64,000 nucleotides of DNA. Origin: Heterocephalus glaber. Taxonomy: Eukaryota > Chordata > Mammalia > Rodentia > Bathyergidae. Made by a program: the position numbers and the translations under genes. The notes beneath the pieces are model-generated. The model was not told the origin of the DNA and searched no databases. It saw only the letters and a program-made list of their open reading frames with translations. Below are positions 46,615 through 57,300 of the stretch, in pieces. Positions within the stretch are counted from its first letter, which is position 1. Each line of letters starts with the position of its first letter. The DNA is taken from assembly GCF_000247695.1 (NCBI RefSeq), contig NW_004624734.1:15175871-15239870 (forward strand), written 5' to 3'.

Positions 46615-47058
46615 CATTATGGCTTATATCTAGATGTCTCCCCAAAGCCTCATGTGCTCATAGATTGGTCTTTTGGGAGTGACTGGATCATGAGGGTGTG
46701 ATACTGGCTCATGGGTGTTTGATGCTGAATTACATCACTGATTGGTTTAGCATAATTCTGAGTTGGATGATGGACTTACTGAAGAGGGAAGACCTACCTG
46801 GTTATGGGTAGCACCAACCATTAGGCATGTATCCTAGATGGAATAAAAAGAGAAAGAAAGAAGGAAATAGTACTTCTTCCTCTCTGCCATACAATGGACA
46901 GTTTCTCCTCTACCATGCCCCTCTCTCATGCTACTCTGCCTTAGAACCAGCTGCTATTGAATGAAACCTCTAAAAAGTGTGAGTTAAAATAAACCTTTCC
47001 TCCTTTAACTTGTGGGTGTTGAGTATTTTGTCCCAGCAACAAGAAAGTAACTAAGACA
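46615..47058 (+). mobile_element. MaLR (MST-like) LTR, solo
   Basis: 'ttatggcttatatctagatgtctccccaaagc', 'ttttgggagtgactggatcatgagg', 'cctctaaaaagtgtgagttaaaataaacc' and 'gggtgttgagtattttgtcccagcaacaagaaagtaactaagaca' give the complete MST-class order. The terminal CA is present and the initial TG is mutated. Confidence 0.8.
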
Positions 47059-48560
47059 CAATCTACATAGCTCATCGCAATATTCTTCGACATGTATCTT
47101 TTTTCCCACCTTCATACATGTCATTACCTGAAATTATTCACTATGCATTTATTTATATGCATATATACTTAGGTGCTTGCCTCTTTATAGAATAGATAAT
47201 AAATGATGGCAGGATCTTGTCCATTTTTGAAATATTATATTTCTTGTACATAGAATTATGACATTTAATATATTGAATAAATGGTTTGTTAATAAAATGA
47301 ATTAATGCTGACTGACTATAGTAGCTTGATATTTATGTCACTGAATTTCATATTAGGGCTGAATCATAGGGCAGGTGTTACAGATAATAAAGAGAATATA
47401 TGAAAAATAACAGCCAAAAATTTAAAAGGTCACTGAGTAGCCTTGTGTGTTTTCATCATATGGCATCTGCAAGCTCTGCTCTTCCTAGTTCTATTTTCAA
47501 CAAGCCGGTGCTACATCTATTGAGGGTGAAACATTTATAAACCAAAGCAAAAAGTTCATTTTTATTTTTTCTCTCATGGAAAGCACTCAAAATTACAATT
47601 CTAAAAGATAAAATGTCTGGAGGAGGATGGATTGGAAATTTATATGATTCAAACCAGAAACTTATATAAGGACATAATATGGCCCTTAACATCAAAGTTG
47701 TAGTTCAATTTTGGAAAATTGAAGGGTAATGCTTCGCTGAACTGTAGGTACAATCTCAATGCCATTATGTGATTTGATTTGAATAGAAAAGTCAGCTTAA
47801 ATTCTATGTACATTAACACTAGTGTAGAATATCACCTGCAGGTTGTATATTTAGAGATATATAAAAAAGTGACTACTTCTCTGATGAAAATGAGCTCTAC
47901 ATCATTCAGTTTTTCAGTAAATGGTTTTCAAGCATAAAATATGTTTGTCAGATTTCATAATAATTGCTGGGGAATCCACATAAATTTCAAATCAATCTCC
48001 TCAGGTATTCACCACTCACTAAATAAAAATTGCTCTGCTTTGTGCTTGGGAAGTAGAGAAGTATTATCAAAGACTAGTGTGAAACATTAAATAGTTACAA
48101 ACTACATGATCAAATATGTGATTGGCACTCAGTAGACACACAAGAAAAGATCATTACAAACTTCCAAATTGGGGATGTGTGTGGTGGATTTGCAGATTAT
48201 ATTAAAATATAGTTGTGGAAAGAAATGATATGCAGACAAATAATCTAAAGATTAGATGTCCAGTGTTATCTGGGGATGTATAAGTGTCCCAGATATTCAA
48301 AGGAAGATCAGAAAGTCTGTTCCAATGTATGCAATTTGAAATAGGCTTTCAGAGATTATTAAGAATGAAATAAACAGGAAACAGATGGGAGCTATGTCAT
48401 TGTAGATGATGATCAAAACTTTGTAGGGACTGGATTAAATAATCTTTAAGGTCTCTTTAGAAGATCCCAAGATGATCAGCTCACTGGAGAAGCTTGCTCT
48501 GGCTCTTCCTGGAGCCATCCATTTGTTTTGTGCTTTTCCTCAATGGTATATGCCTCCCAC
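47059..48560. other. Unassigned DNA
   Basis: AT-rich, with no gene. Frames at 47,456-47,695 (minus) are unsupported. Confidence 0.4.
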
Positions 48561-48838
48561 TGTCTGCAGTTCCGGGTCTCCATTTATGACAAATGGACCC
48601 ATTCTATTAGAACCTCCTTAAAATATTGAAAAGCCACCCCCGCCAGTACCGAGGAGGTCAGCCACTCCCAGCGCACAAGAGGAGGCTTCCAGGCCACTGT
48701 ACTATGCCTGCCAGCAGAGAGGAGGTGAACCATGTGGGCACCAGCAGTATCTGCCCCCCCACACCGTCGAAATGTGAAGACACTTAAACAAGTCTCAAAA
48801 CCAGACTTCCAGATCACCTACAGCAACCCCAAAGGGAA

Positions 48839-49797
48839 ATGAGATTGAACACTGATGCACAAACACTTCAATTACCTGAACTGGCAACAGAAGAGGATCA
48901 GGAAAAAATGAAATCAGAAATAATTTCTCAGATAACAGCAGAGATCATGCTCATAGTGCAAGACATGATTAATAAATCTAGAGAAGAGCTGAGGAACATG
49001 ATGGAATCCCAACATAGGAAACAAATGGAATCCATAAAACAGATGCAAACAGATTTCCAGGAGATTAAAAACTCCATTGAAAGTCTATGCAGCAGAATGA
49101 ACCAATGAGGACAGAATCTCGGATATAGAAGATAAAATTGCAATTAGTGAACAGGAAAAGACAAATTGCTTTAAAATTGTAAGGGACCATGAGTAACCAA
49201 TTCAGCAGCTGCTAGATGATGCAAAGAAGAATAACATAAGACTGACTGGAGTCAATGAAGAAACAGGAGAGAGTGCAGATGACATAAAAAAACTGTTCAC
49301 AGAAGTGATGGTAGAAAACTTCCCAAGCAGGGGAAAAGAACTTGACATACAGATAAGTGAGGCATATAGGACTCCAATTAACCTTGATAAAAAAAAATCT
49401 ACACATAGGCATATAATTGTTAAGATTCCAGAAACCCAACAGAAGAACAAAGTTCTACAAGCAGTTAGAGAAAAGAAATAAATCACATACAAAGGAAAGC
49501 CCATCAGAATCACAGCAGACTTCTCAACGCAAACCCTCAAGGCAAGAAGAGCTTGGAGTGATTAGTCCAAGCCCAAAAGGAAAACAGCCTCCAACCCAGA
49601 TTGATGTACCCTGCAAAATTATCTTTCAAAATTGATGAAGAAATAAGATACTTTCATGACAAAGAGCACCTTAGGAACTTCATGAAAACCAAACCAGCAC
49701 TCCAAAAAATTTTAGACAATATCCTAGGAAAAGACTTTGAGGACCACAACCCCAGGAAGCCCAGCAGAATGAATCTGTCGGGCATGACAAGAAATTA
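48839..49797 (+). pseudogene. L1 ORF1 (RNA-binding protein) remnant
   Basis: An N-terminal coiled-coil-like part (KMKSEIISQI, QMQTDFQEIKNSIESL) occupies 48,839-49,108. RRM-like fragments are in another frame around 49,205-49,485 (IRLTGVNEE, HIIVKIPE). C-terminal-domain fragments (MYPAKLSFK, TKPALQKILDNIL) lie in a third segment at 49,604-49,795. Frame changes and in-frame stops show it is inactive. L1 ORF1p normally binds L1 RNA as a trimer. Confidence 0.85.
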
Positions 49798-49834
49798 AAG
49801 GCAAAGGGGGAGAATCCAACAAACAGTAAAAGTC

Positions 49835-50101
49835 ATGACAATGATAAGTCAATATGTATCAGTTATAACCATCAATGTTAATGGTCTCAATTCACCAGTC
49901 AGAAGAAACAGACCAGCAGAATGGGTCAGGAAGCAAGATCCAACAATATGCTCCATACAAGAAACACATTTAATTCAAAAAGAAACTCATAGTCTGAAAG
50001 TTAAAGGGTTGAAAACAATATTCCATGTAAGAGGACCCCCCCCCAAAAAAGCAGGAGTAGCTATCCTCTGCAGATCAAGCGGATTTCAAATGAAAATCTG
50101 A
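49835..50101 (+). pseudogene. L1 ORF2 endonuclease, N-terminal fragment
   Basis: The frame begins 38 bp after the ORF1 remnant and reads ITINVNGLNSPVRR and ICSIQETHL. These carry the N and QET..L motifs of the L1 apurinic-like endonuclease, followed by KKAGVAIL. It stops after 88 codons. The catalytic remainder, reverse transcriptase and C-terminal domain are missing. It cannot be functional. Confidence 0.9.
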
Positions 50102-50103
50102 AA

Positions 50104-51043
50104 CAGTCTGGTCCCAAGAATTTCAGATAAGAGATACTCAACTTGTATGTACAAATCTATTGTGAACATGTGTTTTCATTCCTCTCAAGTAAAACTTAAG
50201 AACAGGACTGTTGGTTCTTAACAGGAATACAAGAAATTTCTATATAGTTTTCCAAAATGGTTTTATCATTTTACATTCACATTAGCAGTATTAGAAAGTT
50301 CTAACTAGTTCACACCTAACCTGACATTTGTTCTTTTAAAACTTTTAACTTCATCTCCCTAATGAGTGTATAATTCAATCTTGTTTATTGTACTGATTAG
50401 TAGTTTTCTGATTCTAGTGTTGCACACCTTTCCTTGTGCTGTACTGGCTATTTATCATCTTCTTGTGTCTACTTTTTCACTGGGTTGTCTGTTAATGAGT
50501 TGTAAGAGTTCTTTATATATTCTGGTCATAGGTTATATGCATTATAAATATGGTGTGTTTAAGGAATACTTTTCATTTTCTTTACGATGTCCTTTAAAGT
50601 TCTAAATTTTGATGGCATCTCATTTATCAATTTTTTCTTTTATACATCATGTTTTTTATATCCTAGGAAATTCTTGCCTGCCCTAAATTCATAAACATTT
50701 TCCCTTATAATTTCTTCTTAAAGTTTTACAGTTGTAGTCCTTCATATTTAGGTTCATAGATCCTTTCAAGTTATTTTTATGTATGGAAATAAAGAGTTGA
50801 GGTTAATTTTTTATATATGGATACCAAGTGTTCTAGTGTCATTTGCTGAAAACATTATCTTTTCCTCTGCTCTTGAATTGAGCTTGTGTTCATAAAATGT
50901 TAATGTTAAATAATCTTTCAGAACTCAGTAGACCATATATGTGTGGTTCTATTTCTAGATTCTGTGTTTTATTCCAATGATCTATATGTCTTTCCTTACA
51001 CCAACACTGCCTTGATTACTGTAGCTTTAGAGGAAGTCTTAAA
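50104..51043 (-). mobile_element. Old L1 (L1M-type) 3' part, antisense
   Basis: The plus strand reads 'gtaagagttctttatatattctgg', 'ctagattctgtgttttattccaatgatctatatg' and 'caccaacactgccttgattactgtagcttta'. These are antisense words of old L1 ORF2 end and 3' UTR. It is truncated by the assembly gap. Confidence 0.8.
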
Positions 51044-52003
51044 NNNNNNNNNNNNNNNNNNNNNNNNNNNNNNNNNNNNNNNNNNNNNNNNNNNNNNNNN
51101 NNNNNNNNNNNNNNNNNNNNNNNNNNNNNNNNNNNNNNNNNNNNNNNNNNNNNNNNNNNNNNNNNNNNNNNNNNNNNNNNNNNNNNNNNNNNNNNNNNNN
51201 NNNNNNNNNNNNNNNNNNNNNNNNNNNNNNNNNNNNNNNNNNNNNNNNNNNNNNNNNNNNNNNNNNNNNNNNNNNNNNNNNNNNNNNNNNNNNNNNNNNN
51301 NNNNNNNNNNNNNNNNNNNNNNNNNNNNNNNNNNNNNNNNNNNNNNNNNNNNNNNNNNNNNNNNNNNNNNNNNNNNNNNNNNNNNNNNNNNNNNNNNNNN
51401 NNNNNNNNNNNNNNNNNNNNNNNNNNNNNNNNNNNNNNNNNNNNNNNNNNNNNNNNNNNNNNNNNNNNNNNNNNNNNNNNNNNNNNNNNNNNNNNNNNNN
51501 NNNNNNNNNNNNNNNNNNNNNNNNNNNNNNNNNNNNNNNNNNNNNNNNNNNNNNNNNNNNNNNNNNNNNNNNNNNNNNNNNNNNNNNNNNNNNNNNNNNN
51601 NNNNNNNNNNNNNNNNNNNNNNNNNNNNNNNNNNNNNNNNNNNNNNNNNNNNNNNNNNNNNNNNNNNNNNNNNNNNNNNNNNNNNNNNNNNNNNNNNNNN
51701 NNNNNNNNNNNNNNNNNNNNNNNNNNNNNNNNNNNNNNNNNNNNNNNNNNNNNNNNNNNNNNNNNNNNNNNNNNNNNNNNNNNNNNNNNNNNNNNNNNNN
51801 NNNNNNNNNNNNNNNNNNNNNNNNNNNNNNNNNNNNNNNNNNNNNNNNNNNNNNNNNNNNNNNNNNNNNNNNNNNNNNNNNNNNNNNNNNNNNNNNNNNN
51901 NNNNNNNNNNNNNNNNNNNNNNNNNNNNNNNNNNNNNNNNNNNNNNNNNNNNNNNNNNNNNNNNNNNNNNNNNNNNNNNNNNNNNNNNNNNNNNNNNNNN
52001 NNN
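51044..52003. other. Assembly gap (960 N)
   Basis: 960 undetermined bases. The flanks on both sides are antisense old-L1 sequence in consistent order, so the gap probably hides more of that L1. The apparent 356-codon frame through it is meaningless. Confidence 1.
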
Positions 52004-52090
52004 ATTTTTGTAATATGCTTTCTATATCCTTTTAAATTCTGTAAAATCTATGGTAATGTCTTCTAGATCTTGATATTGTAATTTTTAAAA
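52004..52090 (-). mobile_element. Old L1 continuation after the gap, antisense
   Basis: 'aattctgtaaaatctatggtaatgtcttctagatcttgatattgtaattt' is the antisense of a central L1 ORF2 segment, the expected continuation of the pre-gap fragment. Confidence 0.6.
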
Positions 52091-52104
52091 TGTATAATTA
52101 ATAT

Positions 52105-52373
52105 TGTGTAATAGGAAGAAAAGGTCTAAAAGAGTAGGGGAAGGGGTAGGGGTAGGGGAAAGAACAGAAGGGAAAAGGAAAAATATGAGAAAAAGAAAAA
52201 AAATGGAAATAAAATCTTTGCAAATAGGGAAGGGTGGAGGGGTGAAGGGAGGGCAGGGGAAGGGGAAAAAATAAGAACCAAGATACTCATATAAAGGTAC
52301 AAGATCCCAATGATGAATGTAACTGTATGTTGTATCTAAAATGTACCAATAGACTTAATGGGAAAAAAAAAAT
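52105..52373 (+). mobile_element. L1 3' end with purine tract
   Basis: A GGGGAAGGGG-type tract, then 'ggaggggtgaagggagggcagg', 'agatcccaatgatgaatgtaactg' and 'ctaaaatgtaccaatag', with an A tail at 52,362-52,371. This is the clearest copy of the family also seen at 50-358. Confidence 0.75.
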
Positions 52374-53690
52374 ATGGAAAAGCCTCTTTTTTCTTTGAGG
52401 ACTATTTTGTTTAGTACTAGTAATGTCTGCATAGTTTATTTCAAGTTTTAATTTTATTTATAGTTTAAGCTTACTGAAGAATAGCGTTCACATGAAAAAG
52501 CACAAATATCTTACGTGTATAGCATGAATAATTTTCTATAAACCAAGTACAACTATGAAAATAGCACCCATATTAAGAATAAAACATTAGCAGCACCCAA
52601 AAACACTCTCATGCTCTGTCACAGTTACTACCTATCCTCAAGTAAATGAAATAACTATCTTTATTTCTATCAGCACATATTCGTTTTGACAGCTCTTACC
52701 TATAATTACATGATTTGTTCTCATTTCATCCAATCATATTATTTGGGAACAGAGTCTGTTTTATTGATCCCTTCATTTGGTTGCTGAAATATCATTAATA
52801 GCAGCAGTGGTGTTGAAATATCATTAGTAATAACACTGTGACTTGCGAACTTCTGAAAATTGTGTCATTCAAGATTGTAAATTGGAAAAGAAATGCAGTT
52901 TTATTACCAACATCCAAACAAGACAACAAAAGAAAAACAAAGGTGCTAGGCAAACTTAGAACCAACAAGGCTTCTAGGTATCTTCCCCTTAAATTCCTTG
53001 CTCACTGATATCTATCTTACTCACTAGTCTTCCTGTGAAGCAACTGGCTCAAGAAAATCCTTCATCTTACCACTCCTCTTTTTTATGCTGTGGCCCAGAA
53101 AATAATACTCCGCAGTGTGGCTCCTGAAATCCTAAGTACTTTGAACTAAAGTACATTTGAAAGAGCTCAGAAGCAAAGTCCCTTTGTAATCCCTTGTCTT
53201 TCTCCTGTCCTCCATTTTTCTCCTAGAAACTTGCATTCCTTATACCAAAGATGGATCATACAGCCAGCAACAAAAACTGGAAATATTACTCCAACCTCTC
53301 CCATTCTTTTCGGTGTAGGAGCTTCCAGTATAGAAGTTCTATGACATATCTTGTCTGGCAGCAGATCATAAGATCCTCATTCTAGAAGTCCTGTTCTGTA
53401 GCCAGAAGGGACAAAAGTGACACAGAGAGGCCAAGTAGAATCCTGGCAGACAGGCCTTGCTGAGTTTCCCCTCTTACTTTATTAACAATAATTTGACACT
53501 TTTTATCCAAACACATTTCTATTGATCACATGTTACATCCAAGGTAAGCATTAAAACAGAGTGTTTTCTCGAGGTCTTTGGAGCTTCATTCCTGAAGGGT
53601 CCCATGTCACATGAAACTTTTAATAAAGCTGTTGTGCTTTCTCCCTTATTAACCTGGCCTTGGTTAAGAGTGCTGGTGATGACTCATGAG
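52374..53690. other. Unassigned DNA
   Basis: No gene. Part of 53,030-53,430 has balanced composition but no identifiable family. Confidence 0.4.
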
Positions 53691-53699
53691 TAGTGAAGA

Positions 53700-54000
53700 A
53701 AGGTATTGGACTGTCTTGTCCCTATATGTCCTCACTCTCACTCCCAGCATCACCTCCTAGGCATGTTTTACCCTCCTCTTCCACCACACTCACTTTTTTG
53801 GGGTGGATTAGGCATCAATTTCTCTCTACCCTAGAGCACTGGCATGTTCATTATGTGACACTCACACATCAGACCTTATAATATAAGCTGCAAAACAGCA
53901 GGGATGATTGTCTTGATTGCTATTGTCCATTGCACACCTAAAACAGATCCTGAGACATAGTACATACTCAAAAAATTCTCATTTAAAATAATGAATTTTA
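53700..54000 (+). mobile_element. L2 3' end fragment
   Basis: 'ccctcctcttccaccacactcac', 'ccctagagcactggcatg', 'aagctgcaaaacagcagggatgattgtc' and 'agatcctgagacatagtacatactcaaaaa' follow the L2 3' end. Confidence 0.65.
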
Positions 54001-54473
54001 TATAGGAACAATAAAGTTTGAATTGTATGAATACTTAAAGCAGGAAATTCTTGAGTTCAAAATTTAGTTTGGCTCTGACTGGGGCTAACCGTTTTCTCAG
54101 TCAAATCATTAATTGTTCTGTGTTTCAGTGTTCCACATTATAGAATCTATGAAAATTTATTAATTATCAAACTCAAAGATGAGCAGGAGGGAAATATGTG
54201 GAATGTGTGGATTATAGCAAATGGGACTTCTGAGGGGAGCTTCCACTTAGCTCCACTCAGCACAAGGAATCTATTATAAAGAAAAAAACACCCAACACTA
54301 CTTCAGACTGTAGTATTTCTAGAAAGCTAAAGCAGTAGAGGTTTTATTCATTAAAACCCACAAGAAATGTTCACAGTGAATTCAATTAAGAAAGTACAAG
54401 TACCATTAGAAATGATATGGGGTTTCATATTTTTTTATTCCTTAGGATGGGTAAATACTAGCAATATTTTACC
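54001..54473. other. Unassigned DNA
   Basis: No gene or identified repeat. Confidence 0.4.
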
Positions 54474-55310
54474 TGTATTAGTCAACTCTCCCAATACTGA
54501 AACACAATACCTGACATCTACAATTTAAAGGAGGAGAGGCTTAATTTGGCTCATGGCTTCAGGGAATTCAGTCAATGGTTGGCTGGCTCCAAGGCACAAA
54601 TGTTAGGGAGAGAGGAGAGAAAATGATTTGATGGAGCAAAGATTCTTAATTAATGGTGGGCCAAGAAGAAGAATAAGGGAACAGTGACTGAGGAGAAGGG
54701 AGTGAGGAACCAAATATACAACCCAAGGACACATCTCCATGACCTACCCTGACACACCAATGAAACAAGTGTTCTTTACTAATCCTTTGGATGGTTCCAA
54801 AGCCAATCAAATTGACAATTAACCTTAACTATCACATCTTACCCCTTGTCAACTTGATACCCAAACACATCTCCTTAGGCCATACTTAATCTAAAATGAA
54901 AGCTTGAGAAAAATTTGCCCTAACTTGATACAACTATTTCGTGTACAACCAAAAACCAATACTCACTTCCTCAAAGTCTCCACAGTCCCAGCATTGCTAA
55001 AAAGTCCAAGTCTAAGTCTCCTCTGAGATTTACAGCAAACTCTTACCTGTGAAGTCTGTAAAAAAAAAAAAATGTTGCCTAATTTCAAGATACAATGGCA
55101 CAGTATAAGCATAGCCATTTTAAGGTGTAGAAAAGAATAAGTTCAAAGCAAGGCCAAAACCTGAAAGGGCAAGCATTAGGTCCTATGGCTTCTTCGTTTC
55201 TGACATCTAAGCACATGGTGGTGGGATATGAACTCCAGAGTGCTGCTGCTTCAAGTTTACCATTAAGGTAAATCATTTCACTCCTGCCGATCATTTTGTC
55301 TTTCTTAACC
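54474..55310 (-). mobile_element. MaLR element C: LTR plus partial internal region
   Basis: An LTR-like part (54,474 to about 54,836, plus strand starting 'tgtattagtcaactctcccaata' and containing 'ggctccaaggcac') is followed by internal sequence. The internal part matches element B ('agtctccacagtcccagcattgctaaaaagtccaagtc', 'gagatttacagcaaactcttac', 'caatggcacagtataagc'). It lacks the other LTR, so it is a truncated insertion. The 75-codon minus frame is incidental. Confidence 0.7.
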
Positions 55311-55940
55311 AAAATTGATTTTGAGATTATGATTCATTAAATTTCTCAAGATTTCTTAAACATAAGAAGAAACATTTAATGTGAAACATTTTATTTTTCA
55401 AAAAAAGTAGGAATAGTAATTTTTCTTTGAAAAATAATCTCTTTTCATCTGTATATATGTCTGCATATAACTTTTTGATGTCAAAATAACTCTCTATAAC
55501 TTGATAACAAAATTGTCTCTACTCAAAATTTAATGGCCATTGCATTTCCTAGAATTTCAAATAATATAATTTCTGTTCCACACATGTGTATGTTTATATG
55601 AGCTAATATTTCCTATATATTTAAATGTAATTAGTTATCATACATGTTGAAAAAAGCTGTCTAGTAAATACATTGAGAATTTAAATATGGAACAATAACA
55701 TTAACAGAGTGGTGATTAAGAAAATTTTAACTTACTTCCTTGATGAAATATTGAGGTCCTTAAAAATGATAGTAATTAAAACCCTTACAAAAATATAACA
55801 TAAAAATATCTGATATTAAACAAAAATCCAAAATGCTAAAAAATTTTTGATGAAGCCAATTATTTTCTTAAAATTACGAAACATACATATACATACATAC
55901 ACACTGAAACGCATGCAAAGTTGCTGAGGTAAAAATACTG
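55311..55940. other. Unassigned AT-rich DNA
   Basis: Very AT-rich. A short (ACAT)n run lies at about 55,883-55,904. No gene. Confidence 0.45.
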
Positions 55941-55947
55941 GTAGCAG

Positions 55948-56025
55948 AGCTAGGGTATTGCTCAGTGTTAAAGTGCATGCTTAGCAGGAGAATGGCCCTG
56001 GGTTTGATCTTTAGCATTGAAAAAA
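55948..56025 (+). mobile_element. Old ID-like SINE
   Basis: GAGCTAGGGTATTGCTCAGTG with a decayed 'gcatgcttagcaggagaatggccctgggtttgatc' arm and an A-rich tail. More diverged than the GGTACC-type copies. Confidence 0.7.
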
Positions 56026-56049
56026 TACACAGGTTAAAAAAAAAATGTT

Positions 56050-56997
56050 AAGAATGGAATGACTTTCTGGGTTGTAATTCTATCAATTAAAATGTGTTTA
56101 TATATGTATTGCATCCTTTACCAAATTTATTGCATAATATATAACATATTAATTAACAGAGCAAAATGAGGAGCAACCATATCAACCTGGCTCTTAACTT
56201 GAAATATTCATGATTTTATCCTGAGTTTGTTGAGTTTGATTCTCACTGAGTTTTCACTCTGCTCACAGACATGATTTCCCTTCAAATTCAGATGGAGGAA
56301 GATTTAAAATGAGACTGACAACAATTTCTTTAGCATCTTCTCTTAGACAAATAGCCAGATGCTCCCTCAGTGGGGAAAACAAGCTGTCGTAGTCATCACA
56401 GAGATGTGAAAAACAAAACACCTGCGGGGGCATGTAAGAATTAATCCATTCCTGGACAGAGTTCCTGAGGCAGGACCAAGCCCTTGCAGGACTACCTCAG
56501 GTCAGGGCTCCTGTGCAGTGTGGCTTTGACACACTGACAAAACAGAGGTTTAGAAGAAAATGTCAGGGTCAGTCCAGGGAATTCATTGTTGGCACAGCTT
56601 TGTTGTACTGCTCCGGGGAGAACAAGATGAAAGTATGTTGCTCAGAAATTCTACTTAGAGTTTAGAGCATATTAAAAACATTAAAATGTCTTGTTTGATC
56701 AGTTTTTACACTTTCACTCTCATACAACAATGAAGGAAAAGGCCATCTATTCCTGGAAGACTGCTACTATTTTTTAAATATTTTTTGATCATGAATAAGA
56801 TAGATTCAGGGAAGGAAGAAGAGATAGATTCATGGATCAGGGGCTATGGTGAATAGGTGTAGGGAGCAGAGAGAGAGAGAAAGAGAAGCAGGGAGACAGA
56901 GACAGACAGATATGGAGAACAACAGAGAAGAAAATGCCTTAAAGTTTTAATTGCTAAGAAGGTAATAGAAATAGTAGAGCTGTTATGATACCCTTTC
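56050..56997. other. Unassigned DNA with (GA)-rich tract
   Basis: A GAGAGAGA/GACAGACAGA stretch lies at about 56,867-56,912. The part at 56,390-56,640 is slightly GC-richer but has no recognisable gene signal. Confidence 0.4.
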
Positions 56998-57300
56998 CTC
57001 AGTGGGAAAACCATTGGAGAAAACATTCCAGACAGAAGAAATGTAGTGCAAGGTCATACGGCAGGAAGGAGTCTGGCAGTTATTACCCAAAGTCCATGTG
57101 GATATGGTAGGTGAACACAGGGCTCTGTGGAAGATAGCTCCATAGAGGCAGACAGGAGCCAAGTCATGTACAGCCTTTTAGTTCAGTTCGAAGGATATTT
57201 TCTTTAACACCTAGAAAACCATTGAAGGTCTTTACATTCCCTAACAGAGGTGATAGAGGTGATCTGATTACCATTTTTGAAGATCTCTGTGGCTTACGGT
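56998..57300 (+). repeat. Ancient dispersed repeat, unnamed (copy 3)
   Basis: 'aaacattccagacagaagaaatgtagtgcaaggtcatacggcaggaagg', 'aggagccaagtcatgtacagcctt', 'aaccattgaaggtctttac' and 'gatctgatta' follow the order of a common old mammalian repeat, also seen at 29.2-29.7 kb. Confidence 0.4.

Larger units (their letters stand above)
48590..50103 (+). mobile_element. L1 5' portion: 5' UTR, ORF1, start of ORF2
   Basis: A GC-richer leader (about 48,630-48,835) precedes a broken ORF1 and the beginning of ORF2. Sequence similarity to L1 stops abruptly near 50,103, inside the endonuclease domain. The remainder of ORF2 and its 3' UTR are absent at this site. This is the opposite of the usual 5' truncation and suggests a later deletion, rearrangement or assembly join, especially as an assembly gap lies 940 bp downstream. 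Confidence 0.85.

Noticed and set aside
50943..52013. 356-codon open frame
   Set aside because: It is open only because 960 Ns are read as unknown residues. The real bases on both sides are antisense old L1.
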